Part shown: piece by piece, positions 1-11,889 of the stretch
Position numbering within the stretch: position 1 is the first letter of the stretch
Layout of the letters: each line of letters opens with the position of its first letter
DNA from: Lepeophtheirus salmonis
Taxonomy: Eukaryota > Arthropoda > Copepoda > Siphonostomatoida > Caligidae
Assembly (NCBI RefSeq): GCF_016086655.4
Contig: NC_052134.2
Location: 5,766,001 to 5,830,000, forward strand
Reading direction: 5' to 3'
Length of the DNA: 64,000 nt
Notes under the pieces: model-generated
Seen by the model: the letters and a program-made list of their open reading frames with translations, nothing else
What the model was told of the DNA's origin: nothing
Database searches by the model: none
Translations under genes and position numbers: made by a program

Positions 1-985
1 AAGGGCAGACATTGCTGAAACACACCGCAAAGATAAGAGAGATTGAGCATGCATATTACCTACTACACCAAACGGAGTTCTTCGTTGATTTCTTCAAATC
101 CGTACAAAAGCTTATCTGGATCAGGGTCTTTTCCTCTTTTCTTTCAACACTCTTTCCAACGTTCTCTATGATGCCCTGCAGAGTCCCACAGTCCCGAAAT
201 ATGTGAGAAGATTGTCTTTACCTGATTGCAATCCACACACTGCACCCTAGCGTCATAAAACTGTATCCCAATAAAGATGACCCCCAACGATAACTGATAT
301 TTCAGATTCCGTTGGATTTAATCTTTGTTTTCGGTCTTCACTGTTCCTTCCCTCTCGGTCTCCATACTTCACTATGTGTTCTATGTTCTCTTATTTCTTG
401 AATTGAGCGATCTATATTTCAATTGACTCTTTTTATATTTTCAGTACTTGTACCTCAAATAAGATTGGATGTCCCGACACGATGATTGACTCTGCTATTA
501 TGAATGTTTTTAGGGTACCAATTATTGTGTATATATTTGTAATTAATTGAGACTCACATATGTTTATTCTCAGGTCTGACTTCTTTCGAAAGTTTTGAAA
601 TATTTTATGAAGCTTTGAAGTATTCTCCGTGACGATTTTTCCGCCAAAATGACTGTACAATCGTTTGCAAAAAAATAAATCTTTGTAACTCTTCTCCTCC
701 AACAACCATTCCCTTAAGGATGGCGTCCATGTTTTTTTGGAACTTTGCAATGGAAAGGAGAAAAAGTAGTGGACTTAATGGATCCCCTTGCCTCACACCT
801 CTTTCCAATCTTATTTTTGGACTACCTTATATGTATATATGTAAATAACTCAGCACAATCTAATAAATTACACTGCATAGCAAAAAATATCTCAGATTTT
901 TTTAACAGTTCTTCCATGTGGAAGAAATGCTCTATCGAGTCAAAAGCCTTCTCGACATAATTTCTAAAAAATAAATCGTTGGATA
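1..985 (-). pseudogene. LINE ORF2 fragment (reverse transcriptase to C-terminal zinc finger)
   Basis: Minus-strand relic of a non-LTR retrotransposon ORF2 that copied its own RNA at the target site. In order on the minus strand I read RT motif A (EKAFDSIEHF, about 955-900), motif B (VRQGDPLSPLLF, about 800-770), a damaged catalytic box (SYKDLFF where Y-x-D-D is expected, about 690), then a thumb-like stretch with RINICESQL near 570-545. A C-terminal zinc finger follows at about 235-175 (C-x2-C then HIF-x2-C). The frame is broken between motifs and the element runs off the left edge. No endonuclease domain lies upstream, so it is 5'-truncated. The finger layout is the type seen in L1/Tx1-like and plant LINEs. 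The lineage is my inference; the RT assignment is firm. Confidence 0.8.
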
Positions 986-2054
986 AACATTAAAAAAAAA
1001 GTTATATAAGAAATGCATGTCATTAAACGAGAGAGTTGTTTGATTGTGATAATTTAAACGAATATCGGGAGAATAATTTCTCTTACTTTGACTTCCTTTA
1101 ATCAATTAAACAATGTAATTCTTATACATAAATAATCCACGAAGGTAGCTGATAAACAGATATAAGGACTGAAAAATATTTGGATAACTACATTTATGAA
1201 ACTCTTAATATATGTATATACACAGATCAGTATTAATAAATTATAATTATATTAACAACAGTAGAGTTTGGTGTTATTTTGTTTAAAAAAACAAAAAACA
1301 TTTCAAACCATAGCCAGAAAAAAATTATGTTGGTCGTAAAAAACAAGATTTTTGTCAAAAATAAAAAAACAAACCTAAAAGTTTTTTTTTTTGTATCATG
1401 GTATAATATTGACTTCAAACTTGATATTGGTACATTACTTATTAATATTTACTTGCTAATAAAATTCCTTATAAATCTATATTACTTCATATACATGATA
1501 TATATAAATTCATTCATTCTTGGAATATTTCCTCAAAATATCTACCTATCATCGATGTATGAGTAAGATATGTCAACTTAATGAAAAAAATATTGTGCAC
1601 CATTCATTATGTACATTTAGTTATCTCCATTCATTTCTTAATTTATTAATATATTAAAAGTATATATCTGTACAAAAAGCAAAAAGGCTTTATATTTTTT
1701 TCAAAAAATCTAATTTACTATTTTACTCTTTGCTTCGATTTTTAATATCCTTGTCCCTAGTTGGATGGATTTAACCTCAATAAATGCTATGTTCTTATCT
1801 CCTTTAGTAGAGTTGAACTCTTTTTAAATGATAAAAACGATGTTAAGAAGTTAAAAAAGGAAGATGGGTTGTTGCGTTTACTCTTTCTGTTAAATATTTA
1901 AAAAAGCCAAATATGCATAATAAAATAAAAGTATATATAATGTTAATATTTTCCTTGTAATAATACTCTTACTAACTGAATAATTAAGGAAGGTTGATTG
2001 GTTGAAATCAATTCATATTTAAATATATTTAGCATAAATTATAACAAAAAATAC
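986..2054. other. A+T-rich intergenic stretch
   Basis: Homopolymer-rich A+T sequence. The open frames here (for example 1233-1418 and 1279-1566) are low-complexity and overlap each other on opposite strands. I see no gene. Confidence 0.6.
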
Positions 2055-2680
2055 AAAATAACACACCTGAACACTCTAACTTTCGTAGAAGTCAAGTAAT
2101 TATTACTTTAACATGATTGTCAAATTTCAAGTTACACACCCAAGCAGTTGGGCGTCTCCAGAATCACTGTTTACGCCGTAAGCAAGTCTGAAACAATGGA
2201 AAGGATGTAGGACTCTGTTAAATAGACCAAACTGGACCGGGAAAAGTGAAAGAAGACAGCCTGGGTGAATCCCCTCCAGTCCATCAGGATCCATTTAAGA
2301 CATCTCAGGTTTTTATACCAGAATTTACAGACAGCTATAAAAAAGTGAGTCAATGAGCCTTGCTAGTGTGGCGAGGCACTTTTGACACCAGCAACGAAAC
2401 CCCATTTCCTCCAATGGAAGACTTTTTTGATTTTTTTACACTTTTGGCCTTCCTATAGCGCTGATACCAACCATTCCACGACACCTTTTGGGTGCATTTC
2501 TATGTGGAGTCTAGAGTATCCGTCATCCAAACCCAAAGGACCTCAAAGCCACCATCAGCCAGCACTTGGACGTCATGACAAAGGCCTACATCTACAGGAG
2601 GTGACAGGACTTCCACCCCCACCTCCATTTCATCATTGCTACTTGGAACGGCTACGTAATGATTAAGAGAGCTCAGGTAC
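2055..2680 (+). pseudogene. Internally deleted mariner transposase
   Basis: Decayed Tc1/mariner transposase in which an N-terminal part is joined to a C-terminal part. From about 2140 one frame gives a helix-turn-helix segment (KQLGVSRITVYAVSKSE), broken by stops. It reaches EALLTPAT near 2395, the block that normally precedes the catalytic domain. Homology then jumps to a C-terminal tail (HPNPKDLKATISQHLDVM, about 2525-2580). All three catalytic aspartates and their surroundings are missing, so it cannot have coded for an active enzyme. The upstream part (from about 2055) and the N-terminal domain match the insert at 18.5-18.9 kb, so the two are the same family. The shape is that of a non-autonomous deletion derivative. 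Confidence 0.6.
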
Positions 2681-2849
2681 ACATCTATTTATAGTGTACA
2701 TTTTGTTAAAATTATTTTGTTAATCAAAGAATTATATCTTGTTGATGTTTATAACTCAAACTGTTTAGATTTTAATTGATCAATCGGTACATTGTGTTAG
2801 CAAAAATTGTATAACATACTTCAAACCGTTAAGAAGTGAAATAGATCAG

Positions 2850-2950
2850 TCTATCACACCCTGAGGAGAAATTATTATCTTGGACTAAATTTCCTTAGGT
2901 TCGATTAACTGTAGCTCCTAGAGAAGGAAATATATAATGTATAGGTTACA
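2850..2950 (+). repeat. tRNA-like SINE remnant, copy 1
   Basis: Holds a B-box-like core (TTAGGTTCGATTAAC, 2895-2909) followed by GCTCCTAGAGAAGGAAATATA. This aligns with the copy at 10470-10610, which carries GGTTCGATAATC and then GCTTCTAGAGAAGAAAATATA. Similarity extends on both sides of the B box. The A-box end is eroded here. It is read as a SINE copy only because of the shared block and the tRNA-like promoter look. Confidence 0.4.
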
Positions 2951-3127
2951 TGAGAAAAAATATCCAGTCGATTTAATCGTATTTTAATCTTCTTCTTTTT
3001 TTTTTTGTTAGATGTTTGGGAATTTGGTGGCATCATAAATAAGCTATGTTTTGATGCAGTTTTTACTTTGAATGAGCCACTAAATGAGTGAACAAGAGGT
3101 AAAAAAGTTTCCTGTATCCCAATTGTT

Positions 3128-3340
3128 TTACTCACATACAAGCCGAAAATACATCGTTGTTAATGTTGAGGTTAATATACGGTCTGTAGTATGCAATATG
3201 CCGAGAACGTCAGTAAAGTAAAGTCCGCCATCTTCATAGTCTTGGTCAACTACCTTGAGAACAAAATTTTCAAATCCATTATCAGCTTCATTTACCGTAT
3301 TAAGGGTGCTATTGCTTCTAATGCAAGCCATATACAGGTT
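3128..3340 (-). CDS. Unassigned coding-like segment (possible exon or relic)
   Basis: About 67 codons open on the minus strand with amino-acid composition unlike the A+T-rich noise around it (blocks such as NEADNGFENFVLK, DYEDGGLYFTDVLGI, MYFRLVCE). I do not recognise the family. Its upstream edge reads TTGCATTAG before the open segment and its downstream edge reads GTATGTGAG. Either could be a splice site, but both are short and could be chance. It ends about 55 bp from the 3' end of the mariner at 3395, which may have truncated it. It could equally be a piece of an unrecognised retroelement. Confidence 0.25.
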   Translation of the reverse strand, partial: NLYMACIRSNSTLNTVNEADNGFENFVLKVVDQDYEDGGLYFTDVLGILHTTDRILTSTLTTMYFRLVCE

Positions 3341-3394
3341 CCAAGGGGAAGTTTTGTTAAATGCTTATTAAAGTACTAATGATATAACTAATTT

Positions 3395-4503
3395 CATAAT
3401 TTGCATATAGTTATACACATAGGTCGATACAAGTTCCAAAAACATAACTTTTATTCGAAATTGTCACCTTTAACCTGGACCATAGGCCAAAGTCTCTCTC
3501 GAGGGGGCTTGCAGGCTGCAAACAACATTTCCATGGGGATGGAGTTCCAGGCAGCCACCAGTTTAGCCTTGAGGTTGCCCAATTTCTTTTGGTGGTCAAA
3601 CAGGCTCTGTTCTCTAGAATGTACCCCATGCAGTAATCCATGACGTTTAAGTTGGGGCCAAACGGGGACCAGGCTGTCTTGTCCCAAAAACCACTCAAAT
3701 TGGCCTCACACCACCACTACGTCTCTCTGAGTGTGTGGAAGAGGCCACCATCCTGTTGGAAGGTCTATGGCTCAATCTGGAAGTGAAGTTGGCACAGGGA
3801 ACAAGATATTCCTCCAGATGGTGCTGATGTACTCCTTGGTGTTGATCTTCAACTGACTGGCACAAACAATAAAAGGGATTTCCCTGTCTCAGTCATAGAT
3901 GCCCAAATCATTAAAGACTATGGCTTCTGTACTCTGTTGACTCCATGGTCACTCAGCTCACCTTTTCTGGCCAGAATTCTATCATTTTGGGGTTGAAAGC
4001 CTGTTCCACAGTGAAAATCTTCTCATCACTGAACAGTATGTTGGGAGCCGTGCCTGTCCTCGGCTTATGAAGAATGACATTTCTTCTTTTAAGTCTTTTA
4101 GCTTTGACCTTGCTTGACAGATGTTGTTACCTCTTCAATTTGTAGACATACTTCCCAAGGTTATATCAGATAAGGTATCTTATTGTTGTTGCACCCATGT
4201 TGAAATCGCTCACCGTCTTAGTAATGTTCCTGTTTGGATTTCTTGTAATGAGGACTACAAGAAATCCAAACAGGAACCTTACTAATCTACACCCTTAACT
4301 ACCTTGACGAATCTGGGCGTCCTTTTTGATCTTGGTCTGCTGGATCATGGTTTTCCTTGATAGATTGAGTCTTCTCGTACCTTTCAATGGTTCTGTTGAT
4401 GAGTATGGAGTTAACCCTCTAGGCTCCTCAGGTTCTTCAAGATGGCTGGTAGAAATTCACCCTTCAGGTGCTCCTTAATTATAGCCTCCCTTTTGTCTTC
4501 CAT
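3395..4503 (-). pseudogene. Mariner-like transposase, DD37D spacing, broken
   Basis: Nearly full-length mariner transposase on the minus strand. It starts at an ATG near 4503 (MEDKREAIIKEHLKGEFLP) and runs through a helix-turn-helix region and an ISRT-like linker to ILFSDEKIFTVEQAF (first aspartate, about 4040). The second aspartate lies in TFQQDG (about 3750, shifted frame) and the third in NVMDY (about 3650). Between the second and third I count 37 residues, including one in-frame stop. The C-terminus (LVAAWNSIPMEM to KGDNFE) is intact in sense and ends near 3454. Several frameshifts and stops, plus a palindromic insertion at 4220-4283, inactivate it. I could not see convincing terminal inverted repeats, so the element ends are approximate. 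Confidence 0.75.
4220..4283. repeat. Long perfect-type hairpin inside the mariner coding region
   Basis: Two 28-nt arms (4220-4247 and 4256-4283) are reverse complements with one mismatch, separated by an 8-nt loop (ATGAGGAC). The inner 22 nt are perfect. One arm is ordinary transposase sequence; the other is an inverted copy of it. Confidence 0.9.
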
Positions 4504-4559
4504 TGTGGGTAGGCAAACTTTTTTTTTTTAAACTGTTTGTTCTGAACTTTTTTCGACGC

Positions 4560-7205
4560 AACTACAGTTTAAACTTAATATATTGCAATCTTATATATAA
4601 TAATATGCAGTAAAGGTTAATTTAACAAGACTTTCCGTGGACACTGTAAAAAAAAGATGCAACCTCTGGGATTTGCAAATAATTTTTGAAAATTTATATC
4701 CTTTTCAGTGTCCAAAAATTTTACTTCTTCGGACCCCAAATATTTGATTCTGCATTCTGTATATGAATTTTAAAAATTATACTTAGTTATATTTTCTTAA
4801 CTTGGAGATCAATTTTAACTAACAATGTATTTCTAAAAAGTAAAAAAAAGATTAAAATGTTTTATTCTATAATTTTTATTATATTAGATCGATTAGGCAC
4901 TTTGACCATATATAATAACTTCTGACCTCTTGGATAAAATTTTCTTTATTTTAGGTAAAATTGTATTTATTTTTTGCTTAAACTAACAACTAAACAAACT
5001 AAAAATATGGAAATGATCATTTACAAAAATGTATGCTAAATTTCATCCAATTTTTGAGATAGCCAGGAGAAAAATTTCTTATTTTAAAGGATTTGTTTCA
5101 TCACATTTTAATAATAAAATGTTTAAATGAAATTTATAGGTAATTCAATGAAGTCAATTATTTAATATCTTATAAGATAGTTTATAAAAAAAAGTTTAAA
5201 CTGTAAGTATGTTTCGAGAGTTTAATATCTTAGGCAATAAATTTAAGTTATATATTGTTTTTAATGCATGAAGCCATTATATTAATTTTGTTTCTTTTTT
5301 TTGTCACTATAAATCATTAAATAAAGTAATATATATTTATCTTCATGAATTACTAATAAAAAATGAATAATTTCTTGATGTCACTTATTGTTATCCTTAT
5401 TGTATGACTTAACATTTCCACAAAAATAAAAATAAATAAGCCCCAAAATCAATTAATGGTTATCCAATTTTTCTCAACTATGGAAGCATTATTTAAAAAA
5501 ATGACCGTACTCGAACTTAAACATCACTTGCTTGCTCAATTGTTATTCAATTATGTTAACAAACATATATTTAATCTAATAAAGTAGTAACTCGTAATTT
5601 CAAGGCCAATTTTAGAAATGTGACAGAGTATAGCAAAACGTAAAAGTCACAAAAAGTTTAAAAATACCAATTCTATATATTATCCTTATGTTGCTAAAAA
5701 TTTGGCTAATATCAAACAATTATACATGACATTTCTCTCTTTACAATGTAGGTAAGTGCAACGACAAGAACCATATTGTTTATTTAACCCTGTGTCCAAA
5801 GCTTAAACTTCCAAAATAATATTGTCTTATAGTGTGACTAAGTAGAATTTGGTCCCTTAATGCCAAATATGCTCTTAATTTTCTTATATTTCCCTTACGA
5901 TGTAAAAAAAAAATGTTTTTGGAATTCTGTATTTTTTTGTTAGCACTTGGTGTTAAAGATACGGATAACTGATATGAATATATTTCAAACCCTAGTTTAT
6001 TTAAAAAAAAAATACAATACTATTTTTTAAAATGTATTTAATATCTTAAGAAGTTTAGTTATCCATGCTTGAAGTAGAGAAGAAGGATTTCTTTTCACGA
6101 GACTCGTAGTTGTAACAAAAATAAATAACAAAAATATAAAAGTGTTTCAATTGGAAGGTAAAAGTTTGAGCATAGTGCTCTATAAGTAGCCTAATAATTC
6201 TGCTATTTTACAAAAAATTTAAATAAAAAGATTTTACACAAAAAAATAATTCTAACGTATTAATAGAAAATCTCTAAGAATATATACTTTTACATTCTTT
6301 GGGTGATGTTTATGTAGTTATATGCTTTCTCCTCAGACATATTTCGGGTTTCTTTCAAACTCTATCATTTTGATAGCCTATTTATGCCTATAAGCAGATA
6401 TATTGGTGGATTTACAGCTGAAATATTTCCCATTACATAGATGTTTCAAATCACCAAGACCAACACAAAGTATCAAGTTGGTATGGAGTTATCAAATAAA
6501 AAATATATATATGTATAACTACAAATATAGTTCTATGCTATGAATGAGATAGAAAAAAGTTTTTATTTTTTCTGATTGAAATTTATGTTATAACAATAAG
6601 TTAATACATTTTCTATATCCCTGTATCTTAATCAAAAACAAATTATTACTTTTCTCTCCTTACAAGAGAAAAGGGGAAAAGTAAGATTTATTCATCTAGA
6701 GTCCAACTCTTTCTTACTTATTTATGATTTTACTAAAGATAAAAAAAAAGTTTGTAATAATATAATTTATAAAAGAACATATTTTCAAATTTTCTTTTTT
6801 CATCTTTACCAAATTAACATTTGTTTATCTAATTAAATAAAAGTATCAATATTGGCGGATATGATTAACTTGGCTAACTGATTTTTAATACTTAAGGATG
6901 TAGTTACTTCAAACTTTAAATATATTACACTGCTTATATACCTAATCATATATATGGAATAGTCTGTTTTTATCCACGTATTACATTTGAAATAATGTAA
7001 TTAACAATGGCATTATCAGTGGATGTCATCCCAAAATGAAAATTATGAACATGTTGCGTACGTAATCCAAAAACCAGAGTCATTTTTGTAAATGTGTTTT
7101 CGGCAAAGATAATGTTTGAAATATGTATTTACTAGAAGGTTCGATAGTTTTTAGTTTGCACCCAGCGGTACAAAATATTTTAATCTTTATACTGGCTATA
7201 TTATA
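4560..7205. other. A+T-rich intergenic stretch
   Basis: About 2.6 kb of A+T-rich DNA with A and T runs. I see no protein motif, RNA gene or clear repeat in it. Confidence 0.5.
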
Positions 7206-7209
7206 CATA

Positions 7210-8050
7210 CAGTGTGCTACTTTTATTGAACAATCAACGCAATTTATGATAAAAATGATTATCTTCTAAATTAATCATACAATTAAAAAAAAATGTCAAT
7301 TAAAAGTAGAATAAAAAAAGTTATTATCATTCAATACAATCTCCTTTGGCATCAGAAACTGGAGTATGTCTTGATGACAGACTCCTTTTGATGTCATCTC
7401 GGATTTTGTGTTGAAGGAGAATCTGTTGGTGTGTCGTCCAACTGCACCCACACATGAATAAGTCCATGGGGCTGAAGTCCGGTTAGCTTGGAGACCAAAC
7501 ATTGAAAGAAAGTAAAAAAATTATGACAATCAAGTCAACGTTTTCTTTACTGTTTAGCATAAAACAAAGAATGACCTTTTGATACAAATTTATAAATCCA
7601 GAGCTTAAAATGATATTCCAGGACCTTGATGTACTCAATGGAAATTACCTTGACAGCACTAGGGGAAAAATATGGCGTCTTCGCGTGACCTTCCGAGCTT
7701 ATACCTACAAACACCATAATGGTTTAAAATTTTTACTTCCAGTTCCTTCCTGACTCTCCAATCAAAGGGTTTGTCCATGTTAAGAAATGTTCAGGATTGT
7801 TTCGTCGGAACAGAAAAAACGATAATTCGCTGTCTTTCCACAGTTCTGGAATAAATACTCTGTAGATTGATGCCATTTTTTAACTTACGCCAAATACTAC
7901 TGTCTATCCATAAAAACAATAAACAACGTCCTAACTGCGCATGAAGAGATGTCGTAGGCCCTCAAACAGTTCGTTGTTAAAGAACAGCTGCACCCTGTTC
8001 ATAGATCATTCCATAATACGAGGATATGAATCAGACTAAAATTTCCTAAG
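7210..8050 (-). pseudogene. Mariner-like transposase remnant
   Basis: Minus-strand transposase, heavily shifted. Recognisable blocks in order are RFFCSDETILNI (first aspartate, about 7825-7790), an ISIEYIKVLEYHFKLWI segment (about 7645-7590), FSPMDLFMCG (third aspartate region, about 7470), and a tail (HTNRFSFNTKSEM, about 7440-7400) ending near 7340. The region between second and third aspartates is poorly kept. At 7208-7210 a TA is followed by CAGTGTGCTACTTTTATTGA, which may be the element's 3' TIR. I did not find a matching 5' end, so the other boundary is approximate. The N-terminal DNA-binding domain is unreadable. Confidence 0.6.
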
Positions 8051-8059
8051 TGATGTATT

Positions 8060-10465
8060 TGATCGCAGACCAGACTCGAAATGAAGTTAGATCTATAACT
8101 CTATCCAACTTTTATTTCTGAGGCCTTCGAGATGAAAAAATTGGTTATTATTTTTAAAATATTTGACTTGCAATTTATTGTAAATCCATGCAATTATAGG
8201 CAAATGTCATTAAAAACTTATGCTGTCTGTATGTTTGATTTTGTGATGAAAAAAAATATTACATAAAAAAACTGTTGAGTGGAAAATTCATGGAATTAGA
8301 AATAATCGTGTGATTTATATAAAACTATAACGTCATTTTGCTAATAAAATATTAATTAAAATACTAATTTTTTCATCTTTAAGGCCACAGAACTTAGAGT
8401 TGGATCTACTCTCAACAATACTATAGTAAATGTTTTTTTGTGAAAATTTCTGATAGAATGGCCCAAAATATAAAGTATTTAAAAGCAATGTAGGGGGGCT
8501 CATTTCGTTTTCATAGGAGAGGAATGAATTTATCAGTAATACTCAAGTAATGGGTGTATCATTCTCGTAATCTTTAAGTTTTCATAAACCATAAAAATGT
8601 AATTTTACGTATGAACGTATATATTTTTCCAATCACAACAATAACAACTCTTGTAAATTCAATTAATCAAATTTTTTGCCTAAAACTATTAATATTTTAT
8701 AATATATCTTTGTAGTTTTATGTATGTGCTTCAATCTTTGTTCATTAATTATTCAGGTTTTTTTTTCCGAGGTATTATTTGATTTCCATGAATAAATAAT
8801 ACGAATTATTCATAATTAAAGTCATGGATAATTGTTTTTATTTTCAAAGTGGTATTTTCAGTCCTTTTTCATGTTTGATATCCTTGATATTTAAAATATC
8901 AGCATGACAAAATAATAAAGCTTGCATGAACTATATTGGCGCAATTAACATATCCATATGTATCATAAACGCAGAGAAAAGGGAGATGGATTGTCTATAA
9001 AATGTCAAATTACTCTGTGCTTATAAAATAAATATTGAAAAATACTGGCATCACTGAAATTCGAATAAATACTTCATCAAATAAAGTTAATGATTTTATT
9101 TTAATCTATCTTTTTAAGGAATTATTTAACTTAGCTTATATATATATTTATAAAATACATCAGAAAGATAAGTAGAGGGCTGGCCCTCCGACAAACTTTG
9201 CCTATGACTTCAGGTGGTTTTGTGGGTGTAACACATTCAGAAAATACATTCAATTATGGCTGTATCAATCATTAATAGAGGACTATAAACAGATACCTTC
9301 CCTACTATCAGTCCCTAAAAATGCCATCAATTTTATAGGGCCATCTAGAAAGCATTATTTCTAATAATAATTTATAAAGTATAGGATGTTAACCCTTTCT
9401 ATAATGAATTACAAATAGGTGAAATATAAAATTTTCTCATACTTTTTTTTGTAATGTTTTGAATATAAGAAACATATCCTAAGAAAAAAAAAATTATATA
9501 ATTTACAAAATGTCAAAAATTAACAAAATTTTAGATTGTATGTAAAACACTAATTCCATCTAAATTTAAATTCTAATTCCATTTATTACTAATTAAGAAT
9601 ACTACCAAGAATTTCATTTTGTAAAACAAAACTTTTATTATAATTCTAGTAATAAATAATTTAATTACAATTTGTAGACAGAATTATAGAAAGGTTATTG
9701 ACACAGGAAAAAAAAGACAATTCTCATTCCCCATCCACCTTTCTTGCAAATTAGAAAAGATTGAATAGTATTCCCTGAAATCTCAATAACTAATACTAAA
9801 ATTTGGTATTAACTCAGAAACCAAAGAACTATCATCCGCCAAGAAAATGGATACAGGAAGCTTTATGATTAATTAAGAAGTTATATACAACGTATAGCAA
9901 AAATATGATACGTACAAGATATTATAAGGATATTTTAGTAACGGAAGATTTAAAATACAGTCTAGATATGTACCTTTTTGAATAATGACTTGTCTTGTAC
10001 AGAAAAAAAATGTAAAGTTCAACTTACACATTACATTTTGACAATTGAGAAAACATCATTATTGGATCTTGTTAAACTTAAACTAATTAAAAGGACACAT
10101 ATATAAAACGGATAATAAAGTATACTGTAATTTGATATAAACTTGGATATTGAAAGATAACTGAAATGTGCACATTGAACAAACATATAGTCTAGTAAGG
10201 TATGTAAAAAATATGAAAAAACTAATATATACAATCATGAGTAATGTATCACAAATTAATTTTCAAAATGGCTGTAATATTATTTATTCATCTTGCCTTG
10301 TGTATACAAAATGAATTTTATTCAAAATTTATCTAGAAAATTACTGCGCTTAGTATTAAAGAGTTTATGATGGGCATTATACATTTATATGTTGAACTAG
10401 ACCTAGAGCGGGACAGAATCGATTTTTAAGGTATTTTATTTATATATGTATGCAATATATAGTAT
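8060..10465. other. A+T-rich intergenic stretch
   Basis: No gene or recognisable element seen. A slightly more G+C-rich patch at 9170-9350 has no readable frame. Confidence 0.5.
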
Positions 10466-10469
10466 CAAA

Positions 10470-10610
10470 AAGAGCGATGTAGCCCCGTTGACAAAGCAAT
10501 TCGGGAAAAAATATTCTCTTGAACTCAATGTGAGTAGGTTCGATAATCGGTCGCTTCTAGAGAAGAAAATATACATTCTACAATGATAAAAAAATATAGC
10601 TTAGAACTTA
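10470..10610 (+). repeat. tRNA-like SINE remnant, copy 2 (best preserved)
   Basis: Carries an A-box-like GTAGCCCCGTTGAC near 10489 and a B-box-like GGTTCGATAATC near 10548, followed by TCGCTTCTAGAGAAG. The pair resembles a split polymerase III internal promoter, as in tRNA-derived SINEs, although the spacing is longer than in a normal tRNA. The B-box half is repeated at 2850-2950 and a weaker A-box match lies at 45050. No cloverleaf fold is evident, so this is not a functional tRNA gene. Confidence 0.45.
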
Positions 10611-10614
10611 TTAC

Positions 10615-11885
10615 TAATTTGAAGGTGTTAAATTCAAAACTGGAATTATATTTTCTCTACAAAACTTTACTTTTAAAGAGTCAGAGACATTACTGACTTT
10701 GTTAAGAGTATGTTTTTAATGATACTTCAAAATACCATATGGAGACCCAAAGAAGCATTTTTCTACTAGAAATGTATGCAAAACCAGTATCCAGCCTTAT
10801 ACATCCAGATTTTTAAGGAAACAAAAATGCTAAATCTATGTTTTGAGCCCTATGACTTGGAGATAATAAAGCAAAAATGACTTTTATTTCTATAATGTCC
10901 ATTTATAAGGTTTTAATAAGATAAGCAAGAAATATTAACAATATTCAATTTTTTTTAATCTACAAGACCAGTTATCCATAGTGCACAAATATTTAAACTA
11001 ACATTTCCTGATCTTCCAAAAAATGATGACACATATCTCTCATTTCCTGCTCCTTGTAATTAAAAATACACTAAAAATATTACATAGCCATTCGGTAAAG
11101 TTTGTGACGAACAAGTACTGTTTACTCAGCATACATTTAATGACTTAGTTAGACATCTTTATCCATCAAAAGAGTCTGCATAATTGTTGTCTTTAAGACT
11201 AAAAAAATGAAATGCTGAAACCCGACACAAGTCTATCAATTTAACGTAACTGGAAAGTATAACTGTATTAGCACTTCCATTCAGATGGCCAGTTTGTCTT
11301 TTGTACTGATGTAGAAGAACAACTTTTTCTTTTCGCACTGCCATCATATTATTTCAAAGATGGTAGGCTTTTTATTAAAAGCTCTGAAAAAAGTTTAAAA
11401 ATGTACTCTATTATTAAATGGAAATAATTAAGGTCTCTGTACACCCAATAGTTCATTTTGTAAAACTTAATGAATAATATAATATGATCAAAATTGTTTA
11501 TGAGAGTTTTTATGTTAATAGGTGGTTACCTTTCTTTAATAAAAAAAAACATTCATCTTTGGACAAAGTATGTAGTTTTTTCATATCCAATATCCGTAGT
11601 TGCACACAGTAATAAGCATAACTGAGAAATAAAGATTGAGCATACAGTGTTATAGATCTATTAACTAAAATGTTTCGAAACTAAATATAATTAAGTAAAT
11701 TATTTGTCTAATTATAATAAGTAGTTAATATTTATAAGGCAGGAAATTTAAAATTTAAATATTTTTTATTTTCAATATATTTGATTAGTATTGATTGATT
11801 AAACAAAGTATTTTTTTTTTCAATATTATTAATTTTTTTTTGTACAACTATGTATCAACATAATTACAACATCTATTCAATACAA
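10615..11885. other. A+T-rich stretch with one unassigned ATG frame
   Basis: Mostly A+T-rich filler. A minus-strand frame at 11159-11347 (62 codons, beginning MMAVRKEKVVLLHQY) is somewhat less biased than its surroundings but matches nothing I know. T tracts at 11808-11841 lie just beyond the 3' end of the next LINE and could be its poly(A) tail. Confidence 0.4.
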
Positions 11886-11889
11886 ACTT

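Noticed and set aside
1279..1566. Open frame of 95 codons in A+T-rich DNA
   Set aside because: Rich in K, N, F and I, overlapped by an opposite-strand frame of similar quality, and without recognisable motifs. Expected by chance at this composition.
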